Positions 44,533-55,328 of a DNA stretch of 64,000 nt are shown here, in pieces; the first letter of the stretch is position 1; the number at the start of each line of letters is the position of its first letter. The DNA lies in NCBI GenBank assembly GCA_024741835.1, contig JAENRP010000112.1, positions 1 to 64,000 of the forward strand. Direction: 5' to 3'. The notes under the pieces are model-generated. The model was not told the origin of the DNA. It was given only the letters and a program-made list of their open reading frames with translations, and did no database searches. A program made the translations under genes and the position numbers. Origin of the DNA: Diplocarpon mali. Lineage: Eukaryota; Ascomycota; Leotiomycetes; Helotiales; Drepanopezizaceae.

Positions 44533-47262
44533 ATGAAGATGAAGGTATGTCCGTCCTGTCGCCTCCTGCGGCTGTGTAAACAGCACTTGCTGTCTCCAAG
44601 CGACCGCGCTACACTCGCCCGCTCCCTAGCTGCCGGCCTGCGCTTGTGTCTCCCTCTGTTGCACGCGAGCCCCAGGCCCATGGCACGATCTTCTCTGTCA
44701 TCCATACGCACCCAGCATAGAATCCAGCAGACCCAGCAGATTCCGCAGACCCCCCCAACAAAGCCCCCCATTCCCACCTCGTCGCTGACCACTCCCCTCC
44801 TGCAGACCTCATCCAGGCCCCGAGAAGTTGGCGGGAACTACGCCAGCAGACGCGGGCATGCCCCCCAGCAACTCTCGATAAGTGATACCAATCACCACGT
44901 CACTGAGGCAATCGGAGATATGTATGGCGAAGATGACTATCCGAAACGCGACTCCCGGCCCTTGAGCTTCATGCCATCTCTAGCGCACGACTCGATCGAA
45001 TCCGGCATTTTTGTCAACTCGCCCAGCAGTAGCGAATCGGTCGATGCTGGGAATACTCTTTTCGACGGCTACACCAGCTCCAGGATCGGACCAGCACCAT
45101 ACACGAATGGGAACGCGAGGAATCCAGGCCAGATGTCTCCAGCGATATTGCACTCGGCGACGAGCGCCTCCTTCCACGGGGGAGAGCTGTCGCCGACCCT
45201 CTCCCGCAGAGAACGAGACCTGTCAGATCCAGCTAATGCGCAGTTTCAACTGAATAGCATAGACTATGAGAGCGACCCGGCAGCAGTCGCCCAGGAACTC
45301 AGCAACCTGCAGGCTCTACGTCGGATGTCGATGGATGTTGGTCATACGAGTGACCCTGATCTACCCTCCTTCCAAGGAGGATCTCTCATGCCCTCGAAAG
45401 CGCCTACCGGAGACGACGATAATGACGACCCCTCGAGGCTTTTCTGGGTTCCTGCGCGAGTACATCCTGAGCTGGCTCCCATGGAGTTCAAAACATTCCT
45501 GGAGAACAGAGTCCAGTCGATCAAGCGACGTTCCGGAGAGCAGCAACCCATATCACCCGACGGCTCAGAGCAGGGCGATTCCGGAGGCGGCCTCCGGAGG
45601 AAGAAGTCGATGCTGTCCAGGCAGATCAATCACGAAGGTGGCCGGGGGGTCATGGGATACAAGGACGGTGCAGACCATCCGGAACGCAAGAATTCTCCGT
45701 CGATACCTCCGCTGCCAGAGCTCAAGATCTCGGATCTCAAGGAGCTGGATGACTTGGGGACAGCTCCGTCAACAGCAATGCAGAACTTGGCCTTGGATCC
45801 AAGTGCTCGACAGAGCGGGGATGGAGAGGTGTCGACGGATGCCGATATGCCGATACTATCACAAGCGCCCAGGATGGGCCTCAGAAGATCTACCAAGACA
45901 ACCTACAGGAGGGGCAGTTTGAGGAAAGAAGGGAGGGGGTCGAGAAGAGCTGGAACCGTTCACGCCGACACGGAAGGAGATGATCCACCCGGACCATCAC
46001 CAATTGATGGTAGGATTGGATATCCGCTCGCCCAAGTACAGTCGGAGCCATCATCCACGGAGAATTTCTCTCGCCCGAGTCGCGGAGGCCGCCGGGTACA
46101 GAACATACCCCGCACAGGCTCTGACCTGGAAAGCACCGAGGTCAGGACGGAAACGGGGAATGATGATGTGCTGTCCGTAAATCTCGGCAGGGAGTCTGCC
46201 TTTTCGCCACAGCAAGGCGTCCTCCCGCGAAACAACACGTTCCCCCGGAGTTACACTCCCGTACCCAGGATCATAGAAACTCCTCCCGCGGAAGAGGTTG
46301 CCAGCCCACCCGCCACGGGGCAGACGCACCAATTCCCCGGAAGGCCGGCATCATCACAGGGACCTGCGACGCAGCAGCAACATCAGATTCCGGAAACCCC
46401 AACTCGATCCAACCGACGGCCTAACCCAGAACGACAAAACTCTAGTCAACCAGTGGGCACCCAAGTCTCTCCGCCGCAGTCACGGAACCGATTGTCTCGG
46501 AGCCCCTCCCCCCTGCCTGGAAACAAGGCCAGGACGGATTCTCTGGCACCAACCCCCGCGGCGGATGAGAGAAAGCCAGAGAAAAGGTCCAAGAAGGAGA
46601 AGGAGGAGCCAGAACATTCTGGATCCAGAAAAACAAGCTGGGGCTGGTTCAAGGATGGGGATAAGAAGGAGAAGAAGGAGAAGAAGAAGGAAGACGACTA
46701 CAAGCGAAGCAAGGCTAAGACCTCTCTGGATAAGGCGCACGACAACGCTCGTCTGGATGTTCTGCAGTCAACACTGGACACTGCCGCACCTCGAGGCCGG
46801 CCGAGCCAGCTGCTGGAACGGGACACCACCGACCACAGGCTGCACGATGAAAGGAAGAAGGAGAGCAGTCGCAAGCCCAGCTCAGAGAATAAGAAGGAGA
46901 AGGACGGTCTCTTCTCGTCCTTCTTTGGTGGTGGGAAGAAGAAGGGTGAGAGGGATTCGGGAGGAAAGAAAGGCAGCTCCCTTCGAACGCTTTCGCCTGA
47001 ACCGCCTCCTCGTCAGCTCAGAGCTGATATCGATTACAACTGGACTCGGTTTTCGATTCTGGAAGAAAGGGCCATCTACCGGATGGCACACATCAAGTTA
47101 GCGAATCCTCGCCGAGCACTGTACAGTCAAGTCCTCTTGAGTAACTTCATGTACTCCTACCTCGCCAAGGTACAACAAATGCACCCACAGATGCAGATTC
47201 CTCAGTCAGCCTTGCAGAAGAAGCAAGAGGCGGAGCGAAAGCATAAGGAGCTAGAGCAACAA

Positions 47263-47300
<38 letters not shown>

Positions 47301-47654
47301 AGGAGGAGACCACTACAAATACGACTATCACCTGGTAGGATCCTACTCCGATTGACCCCGAATCAAAACTAACATCGGTGGGAGGGAATTACTCAGTACG
47401 TCGACCCGGGCTCGGAGCCCAAGGTCGAGGGAGCCGGGTACGCGGATGGTCCTCACACCTACGACCAGGACCATCACGATGACTCCTCCCACGGCCAACA
47501 CCCCAGCTGGCCTCGCTCTCACGTCCCCCAGCATAAGCCACAACAAAACGGCTATGGTGACCAAGGCGGTCATGGGCAGCACGATCGTAACGGTAAGGAC
47601 TACTACCAGCAGCAAAAGCGGGACGACGACGACGACGACGACGAGATGTGGTGA
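44533..47654 (+). CDS. Zds1/Zds2 family protein (Zds C-terminal domain)
   Basis: There are two exons, 44533-47334 and 47397-47654, giving 1019 residues. The Zds C-terminal domain is at about 833-880 (DYNWTRFSILEERAIYRMAH, IKLANPRRALYSQVLLSNFM). In budding yeast, Zds1/2 bind PP2A-Cdc55 and control mitotic entry and exit and polarity; fission yeast Zds1 acts in growth and calcium tolerance. The same PP2A link is inferred here. The N-terminal conserved block runs from LSISDTNHHVTEAIGDMYG to VPARVHPELAPMEFKTFLEN. The middle 500 residues are disordered and rich in Ser, Pro, Lys and Glu. A poly-Gln run (47265-47298) precedes the intron. The second exon is His/Gln/Asp-rich and ends DDDDDDDEMW. The start is uncertain: the ATG at 44533 is the first in frame, ATG AAG ATG AAG runs straight into a GTATGT, and an intron there could join to a CTGCAG near 44806. 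Confidence 0.9.
47265..47298 (+). repeat. In-frame CAG run encoding poly-Gln in the Zds-like protein
   Basis: About eleven consecutive Gln codons, almost all CAG, follow a charged helix (KHKELEQQRQ). The run lies close to the end of exon 1 and could vary in length. Confidence 0.9.
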
Positions 47655-48502
47655 TTGTACTGTAGCTGGCACCTCAGCCTCCTACTTCTCTTTTAATGCA
47701 TACATGATGGAGTTCACGGCGCTTCTTCCCCGGATGAACCGGTCGCAGTCGGTTCTGAACCGATGGGGTCTTTTGGAGGTCCATTCATTGTTGAAAGCAT
47801 AGCGTCTGGAGGGTTCCTCAAGGAATCCGTGGAGCACATTCTCGTTTTCAGGAGTCTCATAATATCCGGCAGCCTCTAGGGGTGAGCTTTGTTTATATAC
47901 CTATGTACAACAGATCTAGCTTCTGAGCGGAGGGTGCTGAATAGTTGGAGATTGATCAACATCCGGTTAAACTAGAAGGATTGGGAATTCGCTCTACCTG
48001 GTTCGTCTTTGAGCCCGCTGTGGTAGGAAACCGGCGGATTCCTCGACGGGTAGTGCATGCTTACTCTAATATTTTGATTCCCAAAGTTGCTGGAAGTCTC
48101 AGCATGCTCGTTCAAGCCAAGTGACACTGAAAAGCCTGTCGTTCTGGTGTAGTGGGCTGGCAGCAGCAGGTGAGAGCTGGATGCTGGTGGGAACATGCGA
48201 CATACCATCGACACCGGCACGTAACAAGGTGGCCTGAGATGAGACGACGAGGCAGTGTGAAGTGAGTTGCGTGCGTAGTGAGGCTCAAGCTGGGTGCCGA
48301 GTGACGTGCGAAACTGGCTATCTATTTCAGGCATCATTTGGCGGGGAGCTTTCACCTCCCACCACGGCCTCTCCCTACAGCCCATACCACTGGAACGACT
48401 CCACTCCCCCGACCGAACCAATCTCGCACCTACTTTCCGACCTCAAGTGTGTCCTCACCGACCATCCTACTTCTGATCGCTATCTCCGTGGCAGTTCCCA
48501 TC
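47655..48502. other. Intergenic region, no gene seen
   Basis: This 0.85-kb gap lies between two plus-strand genes and holds the Zds-like 3' UTR and the HSE1 promoter. A minus-strand ORF at 47972-48421 has no motif. Confidence 0.6.
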
Positions 48503-50754
48503 ATGTTCCGCGCTCAGCAGAACGCCTTTGACGATGCCGTCGGTAAGGTAACCTTACTGGAGCTCCCAAGATGTCGGGAGTGACTGCTTGCGAACTATCT
48601 GCTGACTCTACCGCAGCCAAGGCGACCGATGAGAACCTTACGTCTGAGAACTGGGAGTACATTATGGACGTCTGCGACAAGGTGACCACCGAGGACACCG
48701 GCGCCAAGGATGCCGTGGCGGCAATGATCAAGAGGCTGGCGCATCGAAATGCTAACGTGCAATTATACACGTTGGAAGTCAGAGATTCCGTTCATGGGTT
48801 CGGGATATGCCTGGTACTGACGTGTGCGATAGCTTGCCAATGCGCTCAGCCAGAACTGTGGCCCGAAAATCCATCGGGAGCTTGCCTCGAGAGCATTCAC
48901 AGACGCCCTCCTCCGCTTAGCCAATGACCGAAACACGCACCAGCAGGTCAAGGCGAAGATACTCGAACGAATGCAGGAATGGGCCGATATGTTCAAGGAT
49001 CCGGACCTGGGAATCATGAAGGACCAGTACCACAAGCTCAAGAGCCAGAATCCGAACCTCCACCCACCATCTGCCCCGCAGAAGAGTCGGCTCACCGACG
49101 TCGATCGCCAGAAGGAAGAGGAAGAGTTGCAGATGGCGCTGAAGTTATCGATCCAGGATAAAAGTCCCCAGCCGCAAACAAGGCCTTCTCAGCAACCTGG
49201 ACCAGCTGGATCTTCGCAATCCCAGCCAGCCTCACAGCCACAGACAGTCCCCTCTGGCACTACTGCAGCAACAGTCTCTCGAGTCAGAGCTCTCTTCGAC
49301 TTCCATGCTTCTGACCCGGACGAATTGACTTTCCGAAAAGGGGATGTCATTGCGGTCCTGGAATCCGTATACAAAGACTGGTGGATGGGGTTGTTGAGAG
49401 GGCAGACTGGCATCTTCCCGCTCAACTATGTAGAGAAGCTGGCCGACCCGACCGCAGATGAGCTGCAGAGAGAAGCTCAGATGGAGGCCGAGGTCTTTGC
49501 ACAGATAAAAAATGTCGAAAAACTGCTTACCTTACTGAGCACTTCGTCTTCAGACTTGAACGTTAAGGATAACGAGGAGATTACTGCACGTAGAATCCAT
49601 CTACTCTATGGCCCATGCTAAACAATGCTCCCAGAAACTCTACCATTCGACTCTTGCCATTCGTCCAAAGCTTATTGAGCTGATCGGAAAATATTCGCAG
49701 CGTAAAGGTATGTTGCGCACCCAAATCCCATGCCTCTGGTTCTGACATGGCCGAGACGACTTTACTCAGCTCAACGAGAGATTCATCAAGTCTTGCCGAG
49801 ATTATGAGAGCTTGTTGGATGCGTCGATGACCCAGGCACAGCCTGCGTATCAGTATAGCCGTCCGGGGTATGGGGGTGGCTACCCGCCCCAAGCAGCTCC
49901 GCCACAGCAAGACCCCCAGAGATACTACAGCCCCAACCAGCAGCAAGGTGAGAGATGCCGAAAAAGATCAGGCTATCGGGTATCACTGACCCATTCTGGA
50001 ATCAGAACAATCGTATCCGCCTCAAACGTCGTCCCCCCCAGGATATCCACCTCAGCCTCTCCGTACAGGGCCAGCCCCCTTTTATGTCGTGGCCCAGCAA
50101 CAACAACAACACCCTCCGGAGTCGCAGCAACCGCAGGGACAGCATCCGTATCCTCAGAGAGATCCTAGCTCCCACGTAGCCTCTAACTGCGTAGCCCCTC
50201 CCCTCCAGACGAGTTCGCCGCCTCCAAGTCAATACCCGCAACCACTGCCACAAACTGGGCATCGCCCACAGAGCACATATGGCAACCCACAAGAGCTCGC
50301 GACCTCCGTGTACGATTCTCCCATTGGGCCAGGACCAAACAGAAATTCGATCTACAGTGCTTCTCCCTACGCTGAAGATGATCCACACGCGGCTGCTGCC
50401 CCCGCAAACGCCCAGCCGCCCCCCAGTCAACCACAGTACAGTGCCTATGCCCCTCCTCAACCACAGCAGAAAGCAGCGCCGCAGTACGCCCCCCCTCAGC
50501 AGCCTGCCTACGATGCTCCTGCTCCACCCACTGCGAGTGCTCCGCCTCCCCCAACAGGAGGCGTGAACGCAGGCTACCCGAGCCTTGGCCAGCCGCCAGA
50601 TGCCCGACAGACACTCCCGAGTCAAGGCGCGCCGGCCCAGACACAATACAAGACGTACCAGCGACCTGGGTCGTCTGATGGGAGCCATCTGGCAGAACCG
50701 AGTGCTCCACCAGCTGGGCCGGCTGATTTCTACCGGCAGAGCGCGGCGTACTAG
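48503..50754 (+). CDS. HSE1: Hse1, ESCRT-0 subunit (STAM homologue)
   Basis: There are six exons: 48503-48542, 48617-48777, 48833-49585, 49635-49707, 49756-49947 and 50006-50754, giving 655 residues. With Vps27, Hse1 captures ubiquitinated cargo on endosomes. A VHS domain covers residues about 8-145 (ATDENLTSENWEYIMDVCDK, QQVKAKILERMQEWADMF). A ubiquitin-interacting motif lies at about 160-178 (EEEELQMALKLSIQ), and an SH3 domain at about 216-271 (RVRALFDFHASDPDELTFRK, WWMGLLRGQTGIFPLNYV). The helical GAT-like core is rebuilt across the third intron as NEEIT/KLYHSTLAIRPK. That intron (49586-49634) has no usable GT donor in phase and must be GC-AG, starting GCACGT. The C-terminal third is Pro/Gln/Tyr-rich and disordered. 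An optional in-frame 45-nt GT-AG segment exists near 50174-50218 and is treated here as coding. Confidence 0.95.
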
Positions 50755-51615
50755 GGCATGGTGCATTGTTTTCTCGTTCACTGTACATAGGACACCGAGT
50801 GATGGCGCGACGGTGGCAACTCTCGCGTAGGAGAGCCAAGGCTCTCGGCTGCATTGTATCTTCCCAACCTAGGTTTTGCCCTCCCACACGCGTGTCTTGT
50901 GCGCGCACGTGCACGATGTAGACGACCAGGCGTTTTCTCCGCCGCCCCCTTGCGGCCTTGTGCCCATCTCATCGGGACGGGCAGGTCTCGGGATCAACCG
51001 TCACTCCAGCGGAAGACGCGAGCCGCGCCGACTTCCGATGCGCCCAGCAAGCGCCCGAGGCGAGAGGCGCCGCGGCCCGTCCGTGGCCGTCTGGTTCTCT
51101 CCTCCGTCCCACGCCCCCGTTGCTCGTCCGTCCATGCTCTGCTGGCCGTACTGGCAGAGGTCCCTTCACCCGGCGCTTCCCCTACCAACATCAGATCTCG
51201 TCTGTAGGAGAGAAGGGAGAGGTGAGGGGGGGGAAAGGAGGAAGTGTGAGTCGACTTCCCGGGTGTTCTAGCGGAAGCGAGAAGATGCAGAGGGTGTGTG
51301 TTGTCGCCGTGCGGCTCGATACGTAGAATGCGAGACTTGGCTCCGTGGGAGACGTGGCGATCCGAGTGTCTGGCTCCCCGTCGCCCAGCGGACTACGTGA
51401 TTGTCATGTAGCGTGGGAGTCGCGAAGCCTTGCACTTCTCTCCAAATCCTGTGAGCGCATGCACAATATCACAGCTCGGCTGGCCAAGTTGAAGGGAGTC
51501 TCGGAGCCGCTCAAGGTCCACCCGCATCCTGCAACCTGCCGAGAGCGCCAGCACTAAACGTGAGCGGGCACTCGAGACCATTCGATATATATGAAACCCA
51601 CTTGTCCAAATCCCG
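50755..51615. other. Convergent intergenic region, no gene seen
   Basis: This 0.86-kb space lies between the 3' ends of HSE1 and the transhydrogenase gene. It is GC-rich around 50900-51200, with overlapping ORFs on both strands that look like chance. Confidence 0.6.
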
Positions 51616-53410
51616 CTAGTGCTCCATAGCATCCTCAAACAGATTCCTCAACTGCTCCCTCTCCTCGTTAACCTCCTCCGCCAGTCCCGGCGCCAACATT
51701 AACACTCTCGCTTGCGGCAGCGTCCCCTCAACCAAACCGTCCAGATGTTCCCGCTTAAACCCCAAATCCTTCAGCCCCTTTGGCTGGTCGCCGAGGTCAG
51801 CTAGGAACCTTTCCAGCGCCTCGCCGAGGACTTCGCCAGCGCTCTCCTTTTTCACGTTCGAAATGTCGACTCCGAAAGCCTCGGCTGCGGCGAGGTGTCT
51901 CTCGGGATTTGAGGGACCGGTGAAGCGGAATACGGCGGGTGCCGAGACTGCTACGGAAACCCCGTGAGGGATGATTGGGGTGTCGACTTGATAGCCTTTG
52001 TGCTTGTAGCCTGGGTTCTGGCCAGAAATTGGGTAGGACATTCCTATCACGTGGTTAGTAGACGTAAGCGAGAATCAGGAGTGCGAAGAGGTTCCGCGCG
52101 ACGCGATCTCTTCTGGAGCCCCCAGCAGACTTTCAACCTACCATGGCACAGGTGAACCCCGGCGTTTCCAAACCCGACACCAGCAAGCGTGGCAGCTAGC
52201 AGCATTTGGCTCTGGGCTTCGTGATCCTCGGGATCCTTGGTAGCTCTTGGTAAATACTTCACGGTGCTCCTAAGAGCCTGTAGCGAGAAGATATCGCTGA
52301 TGGGATTTGCACCCTGGTAAGCCGGTCTAGCGATTGGGTTTTGCGGCCGCGGGATACGTTCGAAGTACGGTATGGCAGTCCAACTTTCAAGGCTGTGACA
52401 TAGCACATCCAATCCCGAGCTCGCATGGACAGCCGATGGCATCGTTCTCGTGTTCAAAGGGTCGCATATTCCAAGAGTAGGCTTCAAGTTCCTGTGCGCA
52501 ATTCCAGTCTTAGCTCGCTTGGATACGAGGTCGAAGATAGCTGTGCCTGTTGTCTCGGATCCGGTCCCTGCCGTTGTTGGAACGGCAATCAGAGGTTTCA
52601 GTGGCTTGTCAATCGGTAGGCCTTTCCCGAGTGGAGCATTGACAAAGTCGAGGAACTCGGCGTCCGGATAACAAGTATAGAGATTCATGAGCTTCGCAGT
52701 ATCGATAACTGATCCACCTCCGACAGCCAAATATGCGTCCGGCTGATAAGGTTTGGCGAAGCCAATCGCTTCCTTGATGCTATTGAGGTCTGTGAGCATC
52801 AAATCTTCAATTTCGAGCGATCGAGTAGTTTCCGATCAGATCGCTAGTATCCCTAGTGATCTGCCACACGATCCTCGGATCAAAAAAGGTAATAAGAACA
52901 TTACTCACGAACTGTCCTTGGGCTCTGTTCTACAGCGGCTGTAAATTGTGTACTCCACCCCCTCCCTCGCCAGACCCTCCACAACCTGCTTCATAGCATC
53001 CAAATTCAAGACCACGCTGTCCGTCACCACACACACCCTCTTCGCGCCCATATTCTTGAGATCCATACCAACCTCCTGCGTCACGCCCGGGCCAAAGCGG
53101 ATCGAGGACGCTGTCATTTCGAACGCATATTCCTTCTGTCTGGACAGGTCGACGGGCGTGGCGTAGTTGCGCTGGAGATTACGCTTGGCCTGGGCGAGGA
53201 GTCCGGACGAGGGTTTGTGGTGATGGTGATGCGAGGGATTGCCGTGGCAGGGACAGCTCGGGGGATGGGTGTATTGCACTGTTCGGAGCAGATTCATGGC
53301 CTTGACGGCCCTCTGTTGATGGGGGATTTCAGCATTGTTCAAGCGGCGTTGTGAGAGCTGGAGAGGCAGTCTGGGCTTACCGTCGGGGCGATTCGTACGG
53401 CGGAGACCAT
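51616..53410 (-). CDS. Hydroxyacid-oxoacid transhydrogenase, mitochondrial (ADHFE1 type, iron-dependent ADH family)
   Basis: There are four exons, 53410-53381, 53312-52909, 52779-52142 and 52043-51616, giving 499 residues. The enzyme oxidises 4-hydroxybutyrate to succinic semialdehyde while reducing 2-oxoglutarate, with tightly bound NAD; this is established for ADHFE1 and inferred here. The family motifs are clear: FEMTASSIRFGPGVT, the nucleotide loop VGGGSVIDTAKLMN, TTAGTGSETTGTAIFD, and metal-binding histidines in HASSGLDVLCHSLES and HLCHGMSYPISG; the latter is rebuilt across intron 3. The N-terminus is Arg/Leu/Ser-rich, like a mitochondrial presequence, and holds CPCHGNPSHHHHHK. The 10-codon first exon is joined by a clean GTAAGC...CAG intron. 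If it is not used, translation would begin at the ATG at 53297 (MNLLRTVQ). Confidence 0.95.
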
Positions 53411-54030
53411 GGTACAGGACTGCCTTGCGAGTAGAGCTAGGGAGCTGGCGGGAAGGGTTGATGGTTGCGTGTCGGGTGTATTCCGCAATGGTGGTGGGAG
53501 CGATCTCAAGCAATGAGGACCAAAGTCAAGAGAGAGTGGCGGGATGAGGAGGTCATCATGATGTGGGGCTTCGAAGTAGCTGCGCTCCCTGGTGCTCTTT
53601 TGAGTTGCTGTTCGAAAATGCGGGGAAGCTGCAAGCAGGGTTGTCGTCCCCGGTGTCTCCACCCTCGGCTTCTCCCACTCGGCAGGGGTTGCAATAGTGC
53701 AATAGCAATAATGCTCAATCGGTGTTACTTACCAGCAAGTCCCGAGAAGATACATTTCCCTTTAACAATTGCGGGAGCACGATGCATATGGAGATATACA
53801 TCATGGAAACTGTACACTCTAGCAGACACTCAGACCTGTTGGCGTTTTACACTCTTTCAACGAATATGCCAGGGAGACGACGACTCCACACCTGTACGCA
53901 GTGTCTCCTACGAACCTGCAGACTCTTTCAAAGTCTGCAATGCCGAGATTAAGTCCTTTCGACTACGAAATATACAATCCCCAAGTCGAACAAAGCTGGA
54001 ACTGTCGGAAATGTTGAAATAAGAATTTTT
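53411..54030. other. Upstream region of the transhydrogenase gene, no gene seen
   Basis: This is probably the promoter of the minus-strand transhydrogenase gene. Overlapping ORFs on both strands (for example 53465-54022) show no motif. Base composition shifts sharply to AT-rich at its right edge. Confidence 0.55.
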
Positions 54031-54665
54031 TATCTTTACTCTACTACCGCTCTCCTAAGTACCCTCAACTTTCGACCTCTACTTGCGTACTCTAGGATTA
54101 TTTAAAAATAAACCTATTACTAAAGGAAAGATTTAATAAAGGATATAAAAGGAAAAAGGTAGGCTAAAGTATATAAGGAGAAGGAAGAGGAAGAGAAAGA
54201 ACAGGAAATATTTCAATAACTTCATATAAAGTCAACAAAAACGGCTATAATTAAAAGCCGCCGTCGACAAGTAAGACGCTTATTATAACCAGATAGATAG
54301 CCGCCATCAGCGTTAAGAGCTTTCCTTAAAATAGAGAACCTTAGGAGACTCTATTAAGGCACCTTTTAAGAATACACTCGCCCAAGACTTAGAGGGAATA
54401 ACTATCGACCAAGTTATAGGTTAGACTCTTACCTAAGGAATCGGGAACTATAGGTATGATAGGCTGAATAGTAAATCTAAGAGAAGTTTTCAAGCTAGTT
54501 TCTCCTTAAATACAAATCCGACTATAGCGTTCTTCGCTTATACTGTATAGTTCAAACCCAATATAGCATATTAAAAGGAAGAAAAAAGAAGAAAAAAGAA
54601 GACAAAAGAACTTACCCTATTCCGTTGTATCCTTACCAAGGTATAAAAATTCTTAGTTAGTTGAA
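54031..54665. repeat. AT-rich, TpA-rich block, probable RIP-decayed repeat
   Basis: About 630 bases differ abruptly from the GC-rich surroundings: long runs of A/T, very frequent TA and TAA, stops in all frames, and A-rich stretches such as AAGAAAAAAG. No coding frame longer than a few dozen codons survives. This is the pattern left by repeat-induced point mutation on a transposon copy in filamentous ascomycetes. No terminal repeats or identifiable transposon protein can be read, so the element type is unknown. Confidence 0.62.
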
Positions 54666-55328
54666 CATTCCAGTCTTACGCAAATCCCGGTCAGGTTGCG
54701 ACAGGAAGTTGGAAGGATGTTTGGACGTACACCAATGGGGCAAGTGACAAGTGACAAGTGCGACGAAAGAAAAATCTATGCTAGCACATGTGATTCGAGG
54801 GCGAAGGCGGAGCCAGAGCCGACCAGAGGGCGTCGCAAGACAACAGAAAAAAACAAAGACGAAAGAGCGCAATGCCCTCAGAGCTCAGGCGAAGTTGCAC
54901 CACCTTGAAGCAAAGGAGCAAGCAAGCGTTTGGGAGAGTAGGTTCAGTCCATCAGATTTGTCTCAACAATCATTTCGCCTATACACAGCACAGCCACCCT
55001 CTTGTAAACTCCAAATCCAAAGGTATCAAAATCCTGCCCATCCAAAATCGATTCGAGAGAACTGAAACAGGCCTCCCCCCACATGCATCAATTCAATCCC
55101 CTGGTGCGCCGGAAGAAGTTCAAAGGCTGCCTCTCTCCGCACCTGGCTTTAATCAAAGCCCCATGTAGACTCCGGTGCATTGTCAAGGCCGCTCGCACGC
55201 TTTGCAATATGTGGAAAAGAGAAAATCTCGTAAATGACGAATTATGCACCCAGGTGAAACGTATTTTCCCCGAGAGGATCTGCTTCCACCAATCTACTCG
55301 AGACCTGCACGCCGGATCTCGTCCCCGG
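54666..55328. other. Intergenic region at the 3' side of ATG13, no gene seen
   Basis: Composition returns to that of the rest of the window. Short ORFs only. It should contain the ATG13 3' UTR. Confidence 0.55.

Noticed and set aside
50002..50914. 259- and 243-codon minus-strand ORFs opposite the HSE1 tail
   Set aside because: Shadows of the Pro/Gln-rich HSE1 C-terminus, whose composition leaves antisense frames open.
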